DNA of 64,000 bases from Castanea sativa (GCF_040712315.1 NC_134016.1:25306390-25370389); one strand, 5' to 3'; positions 46,287 to 59,541 are shown, counted from the stretch's first letter. Notes: generated from the letters alone by a model not told the origin. A program made the numbers and translations.

Positions 46287-47078
46287 TCTTCAATTTCCAT
46301 TTTGTATAACATGTTTTGTGAGTTTTAGAATCAAGAATGATAGTTTCATGATGTTAAAAAGTTGTGCAATTGTTTTTCTACTTGGTTTATTGAAACTATG
46401 GTTTGATGAAAACTGATATTGATGTTATGATGTTGTTTAAATATGAATTTAAGTATGTTAAATTGAACTTTAAGGCTTTAACATCAATGGAAATCAGTTT
46501 AGATATCAATCTCTGTCTCTTATGTTCATATGATAGTTGTTTGTTCATGAAAAACCGTTGAAAATGCTTTAGGAAAAATTCTGGAAATTCGAAGTTCACG
46601 GTTTATAGTAGTATGATTAAGCACCTCGCCTTGGCGTATATGTCTTACTCCCTTCGAAGGGTGTTTAATTCATGGCACTACAAATTAAACTTCTTAATGA
46701 TGGATAATATATGTTTTTACATTAAGAATGACCACGCTACCGTGGAGTTACTTAATGACTCACATAAAAATTCAGTCAATGGTGTATATTAAACTAAGTT
46801 TAATGTTAACCTCCCTTCGAAGCTATGTCATTATTACTTAGAGGCTAAAGGAAAAACGGCATATTATTAGTGTTTGATAAGAGTTATCATGATAGCACTA
46901 ATAATGAGAATAGTTCTCAATCAATCGTAGTGTTCATAGTTTACTTGCTTCCAAGGAATTTTAAACATGGGATTGGATTGTCGTTACATATATTATTTTA
47001 TGGTTTTATTAAAATTCCATATTATATACTTATATGCTAAATTGATAATATCCAATTTACTTATTATATTCATGTTTA
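46287..47078 (+). other. Copia untranslated leader
   Basis: AT-rich, no conserved frame. The word TTCGAAG with CTCCCTTCGAAG flanks recurs at 46650 and 46807. Confidence 0.5.
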
Positions 47079-47471
47079 TTGTTTTCAGTTTTTGTCATGG
47101 CATCTTTTAGCACACTTATTGCTATTCTTAATCAAAACAAACTGACTGGATCCAACTATGTTGACTGGAAAATAAATTTGGACATTGTTTTGACTGCTGA
47201 AGAGCACAAATATGTGCTTACTCAACCATGTCCTACCTTTCCTTCATTAGATTCTCCTTTTGAGGAAAAACAACGATATGATTGTTGGCAGAAATCTAAT
47301 GAGATGGCCAAGTGTTATATCCTAGCACCTATCTCAAATGTTCTACAGCATCAAATGCAGGATGTAGAACTAGCTTTGGATATTATGCATAGTCTGAAGG
47401 AGATGTTTGGTGAGCAAGGCCGTTCAACAAGGCCGTTCAGCAAGGCCATTCAGCAAGGCAAGAAACCATGA
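47079..47471 (+). pseudogene. gag: Copia gag, N-terminal part
   Basis: From Met at 47097, MASFSTLIAILNQNKLTGSN, YVDWKINLDIVL and AKCYILAPISNVLQHQM match the Copia gag fold (UBN2 type). The frame is lost after MFGEQGR, where a 15-base unit (CAAGGCCGTTCAGCA) is repeated three times at 47416-47460. It then reads a stop at 47469. Slippage in that repeat is the likely cause. Confidence 0.88.
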
Positions 47472-49567
47472 GGCAAATTTATAATACCAAAATGGCTGAA
47501 GGTAGTTCAGTGAGAGAGCATTGTCTTACAATGATCTCTAATCTGAATACATTAGAGGTTTTAGGTGCCAACATTGATGGAGAATCCCAAGTGGATATAA
47601 TACTCCAGTCACTACCGGAATCATTCAAGGAATTCAGACTCAATTATAGCATGAACAAAAAGATTTATTCTTTGTCTGAATTAACGAATGAGTTAGTGGC
47701 GGCAGAAGGCATCCTTGGTACTTCTAGTGTTGAAGCCAATGTGGGTGAAGTTTCTACTTCTCAACCTAATTCGAAAGGCAAGGGTAAGAAGAAGAAGAAG
47801 AAGGACTTCACTAAGCAAAAGGGTAAGCAAATTGCCTTAAGGGTTGCCGACAAAGGAAAGAAGAACAAAGGAAAGTGTTTCTATTGTGGTGAGAAAGAAC
47901 ATTGGAAGAGAAATTGTCCAAAGTTTAAGGCTACCAAGAACAAGGGTATGAAAACTTCCTTTCTTTTTGAAATATGTTTGGTACAGAATCCCAAGGATTC
48001 CTGGTGTGTGAATTCAAGTTGTACTAATCATATTTGCAATTCTTTGCAGGGGTTTCAGGAGACCAGCAAGCTGAATGAAGGGGAATTGTTTCTTACTTTG
48101 GCTGATGGGAGCAGGATTCCGGTTGTAGCTGTTGGTGTTGTTAATTTGTGCTTTGAGTCGAGGGTTTTAATATTAAAGGACTGTCCTTATGTACCTAATG
48201 TTCGTTGGAATTTAATTTCTGCAACTTATTTAGATAAACATAAATATTGTGTTATCCTAAAGGACAATGTTGTAATAAAGAAGGATAAAATATTTATCTG
48301 TTCTGACAATATTGTGGATGGTCTTTATATTTTAATTCCTGGTAAGCATGAATTACATAATTCTAAATTAGATAGTAGCTCTCATGTAAAATCATTAAAG
48401 AAAAAGTTTCCTTCTACTAGTAATGCATATCTATGGCACTTGCGTTTAAGTCATATTAATTCAAATAGGATTCAAAGACTAATCAAAGATGGACTTTTAC
48501 AGCCCATGGACTTTGATGGATTTCCAGTTTGCGAATCTTGTTTGGAAGGTAAAATGACCAAACGACCTTTTAATGCAAAAGGTAGAAGAGCCCAAGAGTT
48601 GCTTGAATTAGTTCATACAAATGTATGTGGTCCTATGTCAACCCAAGCAAAAGGAGGTTATGAGTACTTCATCACTTTTACAGATGATTACTCAAGATAT
48701 GATTATGTGTACCTAATGAGACGAAAGTCTGAAGCCTTCGAAAATTTCAAAGAGTTTAAGGCTAAAGTTGATAATCAATTAGGTAAACGCATAAAGGTCA
48801 TTCGATCTGATCGAGGTGGCGAATACCTTCTTGGGAATTTCAAGAATTACCTAATTCAGAATGGGATTGTATCCCAATTAACTGCACCTGGAACTCCTCA
48901 ACAAAATGGTGTAGCGAAGAGAATGAATAGGACTCTTTTGGAAATGGTTAGGTCCATGATGAGTTACTCAACTTTACCGATTTCTTTTTGGGGGTATGCC
49001 TTAGATACAGCAATGCATCTATTGAATTTAGTTCCATCAAAATCTGTTCCCAAAACACCCATGGAATTGTGGAGTAGGCGTAAGCCTAGCATGAAATATC
49101 TCCACATTTGGGGTTGTCCAACACATGTATTAAAAGGGAAGCCTGATAAATTGGAACCAAAATCGGAAGTGTGTTTGCTTGTAGGTTATCCAAAAGAAAC
49201 TAGGGGTTATTTATTCTATAGTCGTAAGGATAACAAAGTTTTTGTTAGTACAAATGCTAAATTTTTAGAAAATGACTATATGAATAATTTTACTTCTAGA
49301 AGTAGAGTTGTATTGGCTGAAATGAATGAATCTATTAATAAACAACCATTGGATGAAACTAGAGATGATGTGGCTGTATTAGATACACCACAAGACATTA
49401 CTCATGAGATGGCTAATACACAGGTGCCTCGTCGTAGTGAGAGAATTGTTCGGCCTCCTATAAGATTCATAGGTTTAAGAGAAACTTATGAAGCTATCTC
49501 AGAAGAGGCTGAATCGGATCCTTACACTTATGATGAAGCAATGAATGATATAGATGCACATCATTAG
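47468..49567 (+). pseudogene. pol: Copia gag end, protease, integrase, start of RT
   Basis: A 699-residue open frame. It starts with MRQIYNTKMAEGSSVREH (gag). The zinc knuckle CFYCGEKEHWKRNC fits C-x2-C-x4-H-x4-C at about residues 138-151. The protease site reads WCVNSSCTNHIC where the family has D-S-G. The GAG-pre-integrase HLRLSHI and integrase follow. The first catalytic Asp is Asn (VHTNVCGPM), while IRSDRGGEY and a GTPQQNG-V region keep the others. The long frame is open, but two enzymes lack key residues. It ends in TAG at 49565. Confidence 0.92.
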
Positions 49568-50156
49568 GTCAGAATTAGATTCTATGTATTCCAATCAAGT
49601 TTGGGATCTTGTAGAGGCGTCTAACAGCATTAAACCTATTGGTTGCAAATGGGTTTACAAGAGGAAGAGAGGGATAGATGGAAAAGTTGAAACCTTTAAA
49701 GCAAGGCTAGCGGTTAAAGGGTATACACAAAAAGAAGGTATTGATTATGAAGAAACCTTTTCACCAGTAGCAATGCTTAAATCTATCAGAATTCTCTTAT
49801 CCATTGCTGCTCATTACGATTATGAGATTTGGCAAATAGATGTCAAGACTGCATTTCTTAATGGCAATCTTGAAGAAGAAATCTACATATTGCAACCGGA
49901 AGGTTTCATAGCAAAGAACCAAGATCATATGGTTTGCAAGTTGAAAATGTTCATTTATGGACTAAAGCAAGCATCTAGGTCATGGAACATCCATTTTGAT
50001 CAGGCAATCAAATCATTTGGTTTTGAACAAAATCTTGATGAACCATGTGTGTACAGAAGACATCAAGACAAAGTAGTAATGTTCCTAGTACTTTATGTAG
50101 ATACTATTCTACTAATTGGAAATGATGTAGGGATAATGTCATCGGTTAAAGTTTAG
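49554..50156 (+). pseudogene. pol: Copia reverse transcriptase
   Basis: KWVYKRKRGIDGKVETFKAR, ARLAVKGYTQKEGIDYEETF, IWQIDVKTAFLNGNLEEEIY and FIYGLKQASRSWN are the RT blocks. The catalytic YVDD reads LYVDTILLIGND, with the second Asp changed to Thr, so polymerase activity is not expected. It overlaps the upstream frame by 14 bases in another phase (a frameshift). It ends at TAG 50154, where the family has Trp. Confidence 0.92.
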
Positions 50157-51112
50157 TTGTCTAGCCAATTTGATATGAAGGACTTTGGTGAAGCTAACTA
50201 TATTCTAGGGATCAAGCTTTGGCGAGATCGAAAGAATAGGATGTTGGGTTTGTCACAAGCTGGATATATAGATAAGGTTCTAGAACGATTTAGCATGCAG
50301 AACTCCAAGAAATGATTACTTCCTTTTAGACATGGAGTTCCTCTGTCTGATGACCAAATGCCTAAGACTCAAGAGGAAGAAAATATGATGAGACAAGTTC
50401 CTTATGCTTCTGCGGTGGGAAGTCTCATGTATGCCATGTTTTGTACTAAACCGGATATTTGTTATTCAATTGCCATGGTCAGTCGATATCAATCAAATCC
50501 ATGACCTAAACATTAGCAAGCTGTAAAACATATACTCAAGTATCTTAGGAGAACAAGAGATTATATGCTTGTTTACCGGTGTGAGGATTTGATTCCCATT
50601 AGCTATACAGATTCAGATTTTCAGTCGGATCTAGATTTTCAGTCGGATCTAGATTTCAGAAAATCCAAGTCAAGTAGTGTTTTCACCTTGGGAGGTGGAG
50701 CCATAAGTTGGAGGAGTATTAAACAATCTTGTATTGCTGACTCTACCATGGAAGCCGAATATGTTGCTGCTTGTGAGGCGGCAAAGGAGGCTGTTTGGCT
50801 CAAGAAATTCCTTTCTAATTTTGGTGTTGTGAGAATTGAGCAAGTTCCTATTACATTATTCTGTGACAATAGTGGAGCGGTTGCATAATCCAAGGATCCA
50901 AGGAATCACAAGAAAGGAAAGCACATAGAAAGAAAGTACCACATCATTCGAGACATTGTTGCTCGAGGAGATGTGATTGTAGCAAAGATTTATGGTGCAA
51001 AGAATCTGGCAGATCCCTTTACCAAAACCTTACCCCAAAGGACCTTTGAGTCACATTTGGAGGAGATGGAAGTTAGATTAGTGCTCAATAGTCTTTAGGG
51101 CAAGTGGGAGAT
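50157..51112 (+). pseudogene. Copia RT end and RNase H
   Basis: QFDMKDFGEANYILGIKLWRD, AVGSLMYAMFCTKPDICYSI, then after stops the RNase H start SYTDSDFQSDLDF, KSKSSSVFTLGGGAISW, STMEAEYVAACEAAKEAVWL, LFCDNSGAVA and DPFTKTLPQ. An 18-base tandem repeat (TTTCAGTCGGATCTAGAT) at about 50615-50655 lengthens the RNase H N terminus. The purine tract AAGTGGGAGAT ends at 51112. Confidence 0.9.
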
Positions 51113-52528
51113 TGTTAGGATTAGTGCTTCTAAATCCTATTGTATGATGTTATGTATATTATTATGTATGACATTATATATGACTTAATGTTGTGATTAA
51201 TAAAATTGTTTTATTATAATCTAAAATAATGGTAACATGAATATTCGGACATTATCATAAAATCCATGTGATGCATTATATGTGATTTATGTGATTTAGT
51301 CACAGAAGATGTAGGTCACAAGTTCTTTGTAAACTCAGAATTTTAGTTCGTAGTCGATGATGAAATTGGGCGTTTCATCTGCGAATACTATAACATATCA
51401 ACTAAGATGATTTGTCTTGATCATGGAAGTGGAGACTTCTAGTTGATGTGTTGATATGTTTTAAGAGTTAAGACATATTGAACTGGACCGCTGTGAGATT
51501 TATTATTCTCCAAATGATTGTCAAATGAATAATAAATCTCACGACTTCTATTTGCATGAACTCTTAATCCTGAGAGAATAATGGACCTGATCATGAAATG
51601 TAGATTGCTTTGATATATTAGGAGTGAGATCTAAGGTAACGGTCAAAATCTCAGTATGTTGGGCAGCCACATTTAGTATTGATAGAACATGTATTCTCAA
51701 GATGGAATTCATAGTCTCTTAACAGAGATATAAAGTATTCCCTTGAGATAAGTTTAATGGGTTCAGTTATTCAGAGAGTTAGGCCTAACTACTTTGGTAA
51801 GAAGTTACTAAAATATATATTTATGAGATTGGATTTCATAAATATATGTTGAATAACGTTAAAGGATTAAACTGGGTACTCAAGGATAAAATGTAGTAAT
51901 TTACAAAGTGGCAGTCTATATTAATGACTTTGTATTACTACGAATATTTTATGAAGGGGTTGCATATACAATAAAGTCTTGAGATATAATTTATAAATAA
52001 GGTCTAGAGTGCAATGATATTTATATAGTGATATTAAATATAATTAATGGTAACTTTGGACTTGTTAAGAGTTGACAGAAAAGCCCAAGGCCCATTGGAG
52101 CTAGTGTCTTATTGGTTCCTTTTGGTCCCACTCCAAGCCACATACTTAAGCCCAATTGGAAAGGCCCAAAAGGCCAGCCCAATTAGATAATCAGTTAGAT
52201 ACAAAGGGAGAAACATACATAATTTTCTGTAGAGAATGACAAGAACATCATTGAGAAGTGGTGTGTATGTAAGTGTTAGACACTTTGACATTCTCCCTTT
52301 GTAAAATTGATTGAGAGACCACACATCTTGGACGTAAAGTGGAATTGGAGTGAAGATCAAAAGTATTCCCAAGTGCTTCCGATCTTTGTTTTGAAATTCA
52401 CCACACCAAGGTACGCTCTCTTGTTCTTGAATTCTGAAACTTACATAGTGCATGTCATCAATTGTGAATGAAGTAGATCCGTTAAATTTCCGCTACGTAT
52501 ATTTTGTATGAGATACAAACCACGTTTA
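51113..52528 (+). repeat. 3' LTR of the Copia element
   Basis: Starts TGTTAGGATTAGTGC after the purine tract. It ends ACCACGTTTA, where the 5' copy continues GTCCTACA, so the end is deleted. Its 1416 bases align throughout with 44850-46262. Confidence 0.92.
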
Positions 52529-52624
52529 AATAGATAATTTTGGTGCAGTCTCCACATAAATTTAGACATGTGCAACATTAGATTATAATTTTAAATTCTA
52601 ATTCAACTTTCTCTAAGTTTTACC

Positions 52625-52661
<37 letters not shown>

Positions 52662-53820
52662 CTTATAAATTTGAATTTTTTTTAGTTATATGATTATGTT
52701 TTTTATAGTTTAAAATATTATATTAGACTCCTTGTTTTCTACACTAAATTAACTAATTTGGTACAAAAATTTAAATTAGATGAGACACGTGACACAAAAT
52801 TAAACGCTAATTGAAATTCAATTTTTATACTAAATTAACTCATTTGACACAAAATTCTAAAATTTAGATTAGATGAGACACATGGCACAAAATTAGATTC
52901 TAATTGAATTTCAATTTGAAATTTAATTTGACTTTCTCTCAGTTTTATCTATTATTATATATATATATAGATTATTTTTATTATTATTATAGATTCTTTC
53001 ACTAGAACACGTATGACTTTTTTTTTTACCTCATGAGAATTTGCCATGTCACTTTAGAGGCTTCACAATTTTTCATATTATTATTATTTTTTTAACTTCA
53101 TTTTTTATTTGATATATTTATTTAATTTAAAAATAAACCCCAAAAATCATATAATCCATAAAACAAACATTTAAACCAAAACTCAAAAACCATACGCAAA
53201 CCAAAAGTTTTTGATCAGTAGAAATATACGTAAAAACCCTAAAATCCTACACAAATCTAAAAAATCCTGACAACAGTCATAACACCTTCAATATCTTGCT
53301 CTCTCGCTATTACCTGACCACCCATGTTTGAGACACACTACAATCTTTTATATTTCTCTGCTATCTTCACCAACGTACAGTGCCATGGATTATTCTTTTT
53401 GAGGATAATCAAATTTTTTCTTATATTTCTCTATTGTGTAGTTATTTAATTTTTGTTTTTGTTTCAATACATACATATATATGTGTACACACACAACTTT
53501 GTTTCTATGATGTCCTTCATCCCAAACTACGTTTTACTGATAAAATATAAAAGATTATGCATACTATCTATTATTATTATTATTGAGTAGTTAATTATTA
53601 TTATTTTTTGATAGGTTATTATTATTATTTTAAATATAAATTTTTGGTCTACAAACTATATGTTAGATTTTAGTTTCATTTCTTAACCATCATTTGTGGC
53701 AATTAGTTCTTAATGTTTTGGAAAAACTTTAATATTACCCTTACACCATTTTAATAGCATTATACAAATAATTGTTGCTCAAGTTGCAAGTATTTTTATT
53801 TTTTTTATATCATATGTCCT
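52529..53820. repeat. AT-rich DNA with diverged short duplications
   Basis: Two imperfect copies of GATGAGACACRTGRCACAAAATTA with flanks lie at about 52745-52840 and 52845-52930, and a shorter relative lies at 52575-52650. (TA)n tracts are at 52629-52660 and 52957-52968. No gene. Confidence 0.6.
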
Positions 53821-54253
53821 TGTATCGCCGACGTGGGATGTTAGGCCATAGGCTCACAAAAATTAGAATTAATAGATGGTGTGGTGTCATGTCATGTTAT
53901 ACACACTAGGCAGTCTAGGCTCACTTATGATTACAAGTGATATGGGATCACATGTGGGTCATGTGGCATCATGACACACATGATTACATACAATTCAAAG
54001 ATGGATGGAATATAGATGGGAAAAGAAACCACTTCCGCATCAAGAATTATCGTTTGCACAGTACCACCACGAGATAAGCGTAATGTTGAAGCATACTTAA
54101 AACAATATTAAAGTACATTTTGGTTGTTAAAATTTAGAGTTGTTTTTATTTTAGTCATTTACCAAAAGTAGAAGAATTTTTGTTTGTATGATTGAGTTGT
54201 ACCACTAATATATTAATCAAAATAAACACTCACACACTTGCATGCATAAATAA

Positions 54254-54291
<38 letters not shown>

Positions 54292-57200
54292 TAACTTTTT
54301 AAGATAACTTATATATCATCTTTTAAATTCTAATAATTATATAAAAGTTGTATAATTTAATATTAGCATGTACAAAGAGAGTCACCAAAAGGAAATCTTT
54401 ATCTCCCAAAAAAAATTATGTTTGATTAAACGATCTTTCACGGAAATAAATTTATCTATTTCCATAACAAAATTTCTAACATTTTCTCTTTTTAATATAA
54501 ATTTACAAGTACTGAAGCCTGGAAAAACATATATGATCCTTTTTTTTTTTTTTTAAATACGATGTTATATAAATATATGGTGTCTACTCTATGATGGTTG
54601 CTCTTTATCATCAAGCAAAGACACTAATTGTAGGCAAAGTTCAAATCTCAAATCTTTTAATCAATAATAAGGGATTACAAGTTGAGAAAATTGAAACTCA
54701 TTGAATGATCCAAAACCTTAATAGATACAAAAGCAAATTTAACAATGAAAAAAATGAATTTAGTTGAATGAAAACTAACTTATCTCTATAACTACTAGAC
54801 TAATTGGCCAATTCCTTTTTAAGGATCACCATTTGACTAACTCAAATATTTGGGGGAAGGAGGAAACTCCTATTTTTATAGGCTAAGATACTAAATCTTT
54901 AATAGTTTTAATAATTGCATATGCTATAAAAAATAATTAAATTTTTATTCTGATTCTTCAACTTTCTTTCTTTTTTTTTCTTTTTTTTCTTTTTTTTTTG
55001 AGAAATAATTACAACATGCTGCTAACCCCGCAACTCGAACCCTTTCCCTTCTAGGCTCCCAAGCAATTTGTATATGAGGAGGTGTCAATTCAGCTATAAG
55101 ACATTTGACTCTATTTTCATATTGGTATTGTTGTTCATTTTTGTTACTACTTTGACTATCCATAATATGTTTTTATTCCTGTAACAATGAAATTCTTGTA
55201 TTCCACAAAAGTTAAATATGAAGGAATCTTAAAAATCAAATTACTAATAGAAATGGATAACAAGGCCAATATGAAAAAAAGGAATCAAACATGCAGGGCC
55301 AAACATGAAAATTTTGAAATGCAATAGACCATAATGAAAACAATTCCAAACTTTAAGGACCAAAAATGCACTTTAGTCATAAAAAATTATAATTAAATTA
55401 TATTTGATTCAATCCATAGTTCAGAGAGACAATTAATAAACTTGGTGTATAGTATGAAGTATCAAAATAATGTTTTGAGTCTTTTGACCTTTTTCTTTTA
55501 TCTCATTACTTAAAAAGCATTAGAAGATGTAAGGGAGTGGGCCTTGAGAAGGAAGGTGGGGGGTACCAAACACACACACACACACACACACACAAAACAA
55601 AAACAAAAACAAAAACAAAAAAACTCGGAGATTGATTGGTTAGAGTTAACTCTTAGCAAATTCGTGTCAATATTTGACATGACTTTGGAAGATGACACAA
55701 ACATAACACGAATTTAGTAGGTTAGGGTTGAGCCTTAATTAGCTGGTTCAAGTCAGATTCAAGTTAACCCAAATTGACATACAAAACCCATTTTCAGTTT
55801 GAGTAAGGATCATTTTATCAATTTGAGTTAGACATACAAAACCCATTTTCACATATTTAACTAAGGATCATTTTATCAATTTATCCTTCAAAACCCTAAC
55901 TATATAATTTATTTTCTCCTCTAATGTCAAGTCATGTTGACCTTAACACGACCTGTTTTATTAAACAGGTGATGTGAGTCATGTTGTGTTACCTGTTTAA
56001 CAAATAAGTCATGTTAGGTTGAAGGATCCTAACACAAATAATAAACGTGTTGTGTTCATGTTAACCTATATAATCAAATACTCATTAATCGACGTGACAT
56101 GAACCCGACACTTAAAACACTAATTTCCAACCTAGAATATCCTCTAGCAAGGTGACAATCTTCCTAGGTACAGAGACAAATGAATAGTCCAAAGCATCTC
56201 TTATAACTTATAAAAGTTCCGGACTTTATAGTTGCCTCTAAGATACCCATTTCTCAAGCTAATTCAGCAGCTGTTCCAACTACCGAAGGTTCATTTATCC
56301 AGTCCGAAAGAGCTTTTAATTTTTTTTTTTTTTTTTTTTACTTTCAAGGCTTTTGGCTCTTTAGAAGCTTAACCAAAGAATTCCTACAAAGACACAAGCC
56401 ACTCCACTTTGATTTGATTGATCAAAAGAATCCTAGCATTATTTTTCCCTTTTTCTAAGTAAAATATTTTTAAAAAAATATTTTCTCATTTTCATGTGTT
56501 AGTTTGAATGTAAAACATTGTCAAATTTGTAAAATATTTAGCGTTGACCATAAAATATTTTATAAAAACTTGTAAAACGTTTTACCTTTAAAACTTGTAA
56601 AACATTTTACAAAAAGATACAATGGCTCTTCTTTCTTCCATCTATTGATTAGGTCACTGATCTGGTGGACTAGGCAGCCAGTGTCGGAGATCTGGTGGTC
56701 GGAGCCTCCATTTCAATGACTGTGGTCGGAGTCACAATTCTGATGACCAATGTCTGCAATTTACTCACCTATGATGTCAGTCATTCCAGTAGTGGTTGTC
56801 AACAGTCTGGTGGCTAGAGACGTCGTTTCGGCAGTGGTCGCCAACAGTCTAATGGTCGGAGACACTGTTCTAGTTGCTGGTTGCAACGTTCCGAGCAATG
56901 AACCTCTATCACTAGTGAATCTAATGACTGAGCCACCAATTTGATTATTTGCATGAAAAATTTTATATGTCACACCCCAAACATCTAAAAATATTTTATT
57001 TAAAAACAAATGGAACATAAGTTTTCAAAATATCAAGGATGGAAAAATCCAATTTGATGAGGTTCAGAAGTAGATCTGTATGTTGTACTACAGACATTGA
57101 AAATTTCACATACTCTCTTATAAAAGTTACCGCTCATTTTATTTGGGTCCAAATTTCTGTAAAATTTTAGCTGCCTATAGACTTATCAGGTTAGATTGAA

Positions 57201-57468
57201 GAGAAGGTGGACTGAGATAATTAAATATCCTCGAATTATTCCCACTCTACTATATATGTACTACTATTTGGAATAGGCAGTTTTAACACCATTAATATAT
57301 TTTATCCACAAAACACCACTAATATATAGTATGATTGATGATATGATGATTAGATCTTAGTGACATTTTTTAAATTGTCTAATCGGATGTTTTAAGTGGG
57401 AAGCTGTATCATGATTTCGACAATGCTTCAAGAATTAATTTTCCATTGAACATACCAGAGAAGGGGGG

Positions 57469-57530
<62 letters not shown>

Positions 57531-57788
57531 TTCTCCCCTTGATGATTGACATGTTTATATGCATTTAACGTACTATTATCTTCTCCTCCTTTATAGTCAT
57601 AGCTAAGCTGCATGAAACTTTTGCTTCTTTGTATTCTATAAATAATGAAGTTTTCAATACTTTTATTTATCTCTAGATTTACGTAGTTCCTAATTCATAC
57701 TAGGGTATAATATATCGTGAAATATTTGCTTTAATTAGTTCCTAATTCATAAAGTCTTTACTCATGTCTAATTATTATGAGTAACATA

Positions 57789-57841
<53 letters not shown>

Positions 57842-57849
57842 TGTGTGTG
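53821..57849. other. Intergenic stretch, no gene recognised
   Basis: Contains (TA)n at about 54259-54287, (CA)n at 55571-55593, a T-run at 56317-56339, and (TA)n of about 28 units at 57472-57527. The stretch 55690-56110 is rich in AACCTGTTTAA, GTGTTA and CATGTTA-type words seen in degenerate hAT-like plant repeats. The sequence 56640-56945 is GGTC/GGTGG-rich and translates openly on both strands, which is a composition effect. Confidence 0.5.
57472..57527. repeat. (TA)n microsatellite, about 28 units
   Basis: The longest uninterrupted dinucleotide tract in the window. Confidence 0.93.
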
Positions 57850-57854
57850 TGTGT
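57788..57854. repeat. Compound (TA)n(GT)n microsatellite
   Basis: About 10 TA then about 23 GT with one CT interruption, ending at the probable left edge of a gypsy LTR. Confidence 0.92.
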
Positions 57855-58726
57855 ACATAACACCACTAAGGCATGGGAGAATGCATAAGTGGTTGAATCT
57901 GGACTTTACACGTGGAGTAGCTGTGAGATAAGGGAGAGCAGTTGATGGCTAAGAGGCTTTGTCCTGGTCAGTACCAAAGGCGTGATTGTCTTGGGAAGGA
58001 AGTAGGATTTATACTTGATACGGTACTCAAGCATTACCAAAAAGAGACATAGTAACTTTTCAAAGCTGAAGGCTATGAGGACATCCCTTATTGGTTGAAT
58101 GCATGGTGAGTCACCTTGGAGACACGTGTACCAATCACAGTATTCCTGATATCCCTCTTGATAACCAAGACTTGTCTCCCAAGCAGTGGCAAAGCTACCT
58201 ACCTACGGGTCCTAGTGCCACGTTGGCGCCATCCTTATCCCTTAGTCAGTAGATAACTTCACAACCGTAAAAAGATATTGAGAGAGAGATTGTAATAGTT
58301 TGACACCTGTCCTTGTACTCAACCATGTTCCTTACATGTAGCTGAACTTCTAGAGCAAGAACCCAACTAGATATTTTGAGATGAAAGTGGAGAGTTGGTA
58401 GTAAGAAAAAGGCAACTTCATTGTAAACTAATCTCTTTTTGATGCATAATAGAAGCTAAGCTGAGCAAGAATGTTGTGTTCTTGCTCAAATCGTGGTTTT
58501 TTATCCCTTTTCTAGGGTTTTCCATGTACGTATTGTGTTTTTTTTATAGCTAGCTTCTTATCCTTCTCTGAATGTGCGTATTTTTCATGTCTTATCATCA
58601 CTTTCTTTTTTTCTTGTCTGAGCATCAATAGAAAGCTCGATAAGATGCAAGCTTTCTTATGTAAATATACTGTTAGATAACTTATTTCACTCTTATAAAT
58701 AAGCTCAGATCTGACTTGCACATACA
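57855..58726 (+). repeat. Probable 5' LTR of Tat-like element 2
   Basis: The sequence directly before the primer site ends ..CACATACA. It contains TATAAATA at about 58694 and no coding frame. The left boundary is a guess placed at the end of the GT microsatellite. The matching 3' LTR lies beyond the window. Confidence 0.55.
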
Positions 58727-58730
58727 TTTT

Positions 58731-58750
58731 TGGCAACTCCGCTGGGGATC
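58731..58750 (+). other. Primer-binding site of Tat-like element 2
   Basis: TGGCAACTCCGCTGGGGATC, close to the site at 8422 in element 1. It lies four bases after the inferred LTR end. Confidence 0.8.
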
Positions 58751-58810
58751 TCTGGTTACATTTCATTGTAAAGTGTTTATGTACATCTCTGGTTGTAGTC
58801 ACTTTCTTCA

Positions 58811-59540
58811 TGCCTCCCAGAAAGAAAGTGGTTACTGGGATACTGACTAGTATGGATGAGAACCATTAGTCAAAACCAAGCACAGACCGTATATCCATGC
58901 GTTCTGAAGGCGCAAAATCATCAAGAGGAACTGCTCACCGTGAGAGCAGGGGGATAATGGTTGCTATTGAAGAACTTCAACATTCTCAAGCTACTATGTG
59001 GGTAGAGTTTCGGTCCTTACATCAAGAGACAGCTGTACCTCAGGCTCCTCAAGGTCCTTAGGGGTCTTCCTACTTGACTAGAGAGGACATACATGCTATT
59101 CTGTTTGAAGCTAAGAAGTTGGAAAGTGTTGTTTATGTTGATAACAAACCTCCTTATCCTAAAGAGATAGCTGGGAAACCTTACCCTACTAACTACACAC
59201 CTCCTATATTCCCTAAGTATGATGGCATAACAGGGAATGCTAGAGAGCATATCAGACGATATGTAGACGCGCTGATAGCTCACTCTCATGATCAAGAGTT
59301 AAGACTCAAAGAGTTCTCTAAGTCCTTGGAAGGTCGAGCTTTTACTTGGTATACCAGCCTTGCACTAAGGTCAATTCTGAGTTGGAACAATTTGGCAACA
59401 CAGTTCATGAAAAAGTTATTTACTTTGGAAGAAAGGCTTACATTGTCAGACCTACAACACGAGAAGCAAAGGGTATCTGAGGGGCTGCTGGAGTATCTTC
59501 GTGAGTTTCAAGATCTCTCTTTGCTGTGTTATGATCCTGT
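58811..59540 (+). pseudogene. gag: gag of element 2, N-terminal part
   Basis: The reading frame begins near MPPRKKVV at 58811 with interruptions. The clear part from 59074 has TREDIHAILFEAKKLE, PPIFPKYDGITGNAREHIRR, the retrotrans-gag fold (LKEFSKSLEGRAFTWYTSL) and LREFQDLSLLCYDPV. It is cut at 59541 by a solo LTR. Confidence 0.88.
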
Positions 59541-59541
59541 A

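Larger units (their letters stand above)
44850..52528 (+). mobile_element. Ty1/Copia retrotransposon, near full length but inactive
   Basis: The order is 5' LTR, initiator-Met primer site, gag with zinc knuckle, protease, integrase, RT, RNase H, purine tract and 3' LTR. RT lying after integrase defines Copia. The 3' LTR lacks its last eight or so bases, and no target duplication is visible. Over the first 265 bases the LTRs differ at about 21 positions plus one indel by eye, which is clearly older than the mini-Copia at 26835. I leave the Copia lineage unassigned. Confidence 0.95.

Noticed and set aside
55690..56110. Named transposon
   Set aside because: The words resemble degenerate plant repeats, but I found no defined ends or target duplication.
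56750..57018. Overlapping frames on both strands, Val/Ala-rich and Thr-rich
   Set aside because: A GGTC/GGTGG-biased composition makes both strands open. No start context or conserved motif.
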